Source of the DNA: Affinibrenneria salicis
GTDB lineage: Bacteria > Pseudomonadota > Gammaproteobacteria > Enterobacterales > Enterobacteriaceae
Assembly (NCBI RefSeq): GCF_008710095.1
Contig: NZ_VYKJ01000013.1
Coordinates: 1 to 64,000, forward strand
Length of the DNA stretch: 64,000 nucleotides
Reading direction: 5' to 3'
Positions 62,430 to 64,000 of this stretch are shown piece by piece. The first letter of the stretch is position 1; each line of letters starts with the position of its first letter. The notes beneath the pieces are model-generated. The model was not told the DNA's origin. It made no database searches and worked only from the letters and a program-made list of their open reading frames with translations. The position numbers were made by a program, and so were the translations under genes.

Positions 62430-64000
62430 TCAGCCCGGGCGGCAGTTGGTCTTTTCCAGCCGGCGGTAGAGCGTACTGCGCGAGATACCGAGTTTTTTCG
62501 CCGCCAGACTCATATTGCCGTTGGCGGCGCGGATCGCCTCGCGCTCGTCCAGCTTCCCGCGCCGCGTCTGCGGCGCGCTTTGTCGCGTGTCCTGTTGATC
62601 CGGCAAATCGGCGAGGCTGATGATATCGCCGTCGTCGGCCAGCGCCAGCACAACCTTAAGCACGCTCAGCAGCTGCCGCACGTTGCCTGGCCACGGATGG
62701 CGGGTCAGATGCCGCACCACCTCATCCGGCAACGTCACATCGCGCCGCTCTGCGCCCAGTTCCCGCCACAGGCGATGAATCAGGCGCGCGACCTGCGTCC
62801 ATTCGCGCAGCGGCGGAATATGCAGACGATATTCCTCAATCCGGTACAGCAAATCTTCGCGAAACTCGCCGGCTCTAACCTGCGCCGGCAGATCGCGATG
62901 CGTGGCGCAGATCAGCGCGAAATTGACCGGGAAAGCGGCGCTGCCGCCCAGCGGCGTCACGGTTTTTTCCTGCAGCACCCGCAGCAGGCGGGTTTGCATG
63001 GCGATCGGCATATCGCCGATCTCATCCAGGAACAGCACGCCGCCGTCGGCCTCGCGCAGTTTGCCGATGTAGCCTTTCGGATTCGCGCCGGTGAACGCGC
63101 CGGGCAGGTAGCCAAACAGCTCGGACTCGATCAGATTTTCCGGCAGCGCCGCACAGTTGATCGCGACAAACTGGCCGTCGCGCCATTTGCTCGTTTCGTA
63201 CAGACGGCGACTAAAGTGTTCTTTGCCGCAGCCGGTTTCTCCGGTAATGCACAGCGCGATCCCGGCGTTGAGTATCCGCAGCGCCTTCTCTTTATTAATG
63301 CCGTTTTCTTCGAACGGCGCGGCCGCCGGGCGCAGCGCGAAATAACGCTGGCCCGGCGCCGTACGGGTGGCGTAGTAGCGTCGCTCGTTGCCGGCTTGCA
63401 GCGTCTGCAACTCCGCTTCGCTCGGGGCGTGCGCGAACAGCGCCTCGAGTCGCCTGACGCCGAAATGGTGCGGCGCCAGGCGGAATTCATTCATCGCCAG
63501 TTTATTGGCCGCCATTAGCACGTTATCGGCAAAGACCAGCACCAGTTCCTGCGCGCTGCCGAGCATCCGGTCGTCGCTATGCAGGCACAGCATCCAGCGC
63601 TGTGGCGAAACCGTGCTTTTTACCCAGTGATGCTCGATATAGCGCGCCGTCTGACCTATCAGCCGGTCGGCTCCCCGGTGCGGATGCTGCGCCGGGCTGG
63701 ACAGATCCAGCACGCCGGCTATCTGTCCGTCGGGCCGGAATACCGGGGCGGCGGAGCAGAACAGACCGGCGTTTTGATTAAGAAAATGTTCCGCGCCCGT
63801 GACTTCGCACGATGTATGCAGGGCCAGCGCCGTGCCGATGGCGTTGGTGCCTCTGGCGTGCTCTCCCCACAGGTTGCCGGGGGACAGCGCGACGCGCTCC
63901 GCCTGCGGCAAAAAATCATTCTTGCCGCAGGTTTCCAGCACCAGACCGGTGGCATCGGACATGACCAGGATCGCATTCTGCTTAACCCTGTCGGCCGCCA
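62430..64000 (-). CDS. Sigma-54-dependent activator, AcoR/DhaR-like (5' end beyond window)
   Basis: At least 520 residues. The frame stays open to the right edge and the residues before the first Met in the window (ADRVKQNAILV) fit the family, so the true start lies beyond 64000. GAF-like sensor part, AAA+ domain with GETGCGKEHFSRRL (Walker A), the sigma-54-contact loop GAFTGANPKG and GGVLFLDEIGDMP (Walker B), and a C-terminal Fis HTH (IRAANGNMSLAAKKLGISRSTLYRRL). In this family AcoR activates acetoin genes and DhaR glycerol/dihydroxyacetone genes. It lies 20 kb from acoABCD here; its target is open. Confidence 0.9.
   Translation of the reverse strand, partial: AADRVKQNAILVMSDATGLVLETCGKNDFLPQAERVALSPGNLWGEHARGTNAIGTALALHTSCEVTGAEHFLNQNAGLFCSAAPVFRPDGQIAGVLDLSSPAQHPHRGADRLIGQTARYIEHHWVKSTVSPQRWMLCLHSDDRMLGSAQELVLVFADNVLMAANKLAMNEFRLAPHHFGVRRLEALFAHAPSEAELQTLQAGNERRYYATRTAPGQRYFALRPAAAPFEENGINKEKALRILNAGIALCITGETGCGKEHFSRRLYETSKWRDGQFVAINCAALPENLIESELFGYLPGAFTGANPKGYIGKLREADGGVLFLDEIGDMPIAMQTRLLRVLQEKTVTPLGGSAAFPVNFALICATHRDLPAQVRAGEFREDLLYRIEEYRLHIPPLREWTQVARLIHRLWRELGAERRDVTLPDEVVRHLTRHPWPGNVRQLLSVLKVVLALADDGDIISLADLPDQQDTRQSAPQTRRGKLDEREAIRAANGNMSLAAKKLGISRSTLYRRLEKTNCRPG

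Overview
The window looks like a chromosome of an enterobacterium, most probably a plant-associated Pectobacteriaceae (Brenneria/Pectobacterium-like). This rests on the core genes nac, iraP, cycA, yecF, uvrY-uvrC and pgsA-glyW, whose products read like their Escherichia coli counterparts, set among transport and catabolic clusters. The genus is an inference. No rRNA, CRISPR array or intact prophage is visible.

Region 1 (1-13,092) is a tRNA-Asn integration hotspot. A tRNA-Asn(GTT) at 13,017-13,092 is followed by a P4-type integrase and about 12 kb of cargo that ends in an 18-bp copy of the tRNA 3' end at 959-976. Immediately beyond it starts a second, related island whose integrase is cut by an IS3-family element at the window edge. 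The cargo of the first island is: a MarR regulator, an EamA exporter and an unknown 350-residue protein; a perfect 15-unit CCCCAAA tract in front of an ArdC-type antirestriction gene; a hairpin-rich non-coding stretch; and a thioester reductase - MFS exporter - thiolase operon facing a LysR regulator. The last set looks like a small-molecule pathway that I cannot match to a described system.

Region 2 (13,093-22,092) is core: a nac gene cut short after its DNA-binding domain but keeping a sigma-54 promoter, iraP, cycA, tRNA-Lys(CTT), a GNAT acetyltransferase, yecF, uvrY, uvrC, pgsA and tRNA-Gly(GCC). The cysT and leuZ tRNAs usually found after glyW are absent; integrase and IS256 remnants lie there instead.

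Region 3 (22,093-39,110) is a mosaic: a MetE-like protein, an HTH regulator with two MFS exporters lying between two inverted 100-bp MITE copies, a DUF805-like protein, a DctA-family carrier with altered substrate-site residues, a DUF1266 protein, a PhzF-like epimerase with a YheO/DauR-type regulator, and a PiT phosphate transporter. A MITE-like family with AAATAGCTTCGC ends occurs at least five times in the window.

Region 4 (39,111-64,000) is GC-rich and catabolic: an AcoK-like regulator divergent from acoABCD (acetoin dehydrogenase complex); an iron-chelate uptake operon (permease, ATPase, TonB receptor, binding protein); a DapA-family aldolase with a LysR regulator; a LysE exporter; an IclR regulator with an amino-acid ABC transporter and hutF-hutG, which convert formimidoylglutamate to glutamate without hutH/hutU; a type-2 argC; and an AcoR/DhaR-like sigma-54 activator that runs off the right edge.
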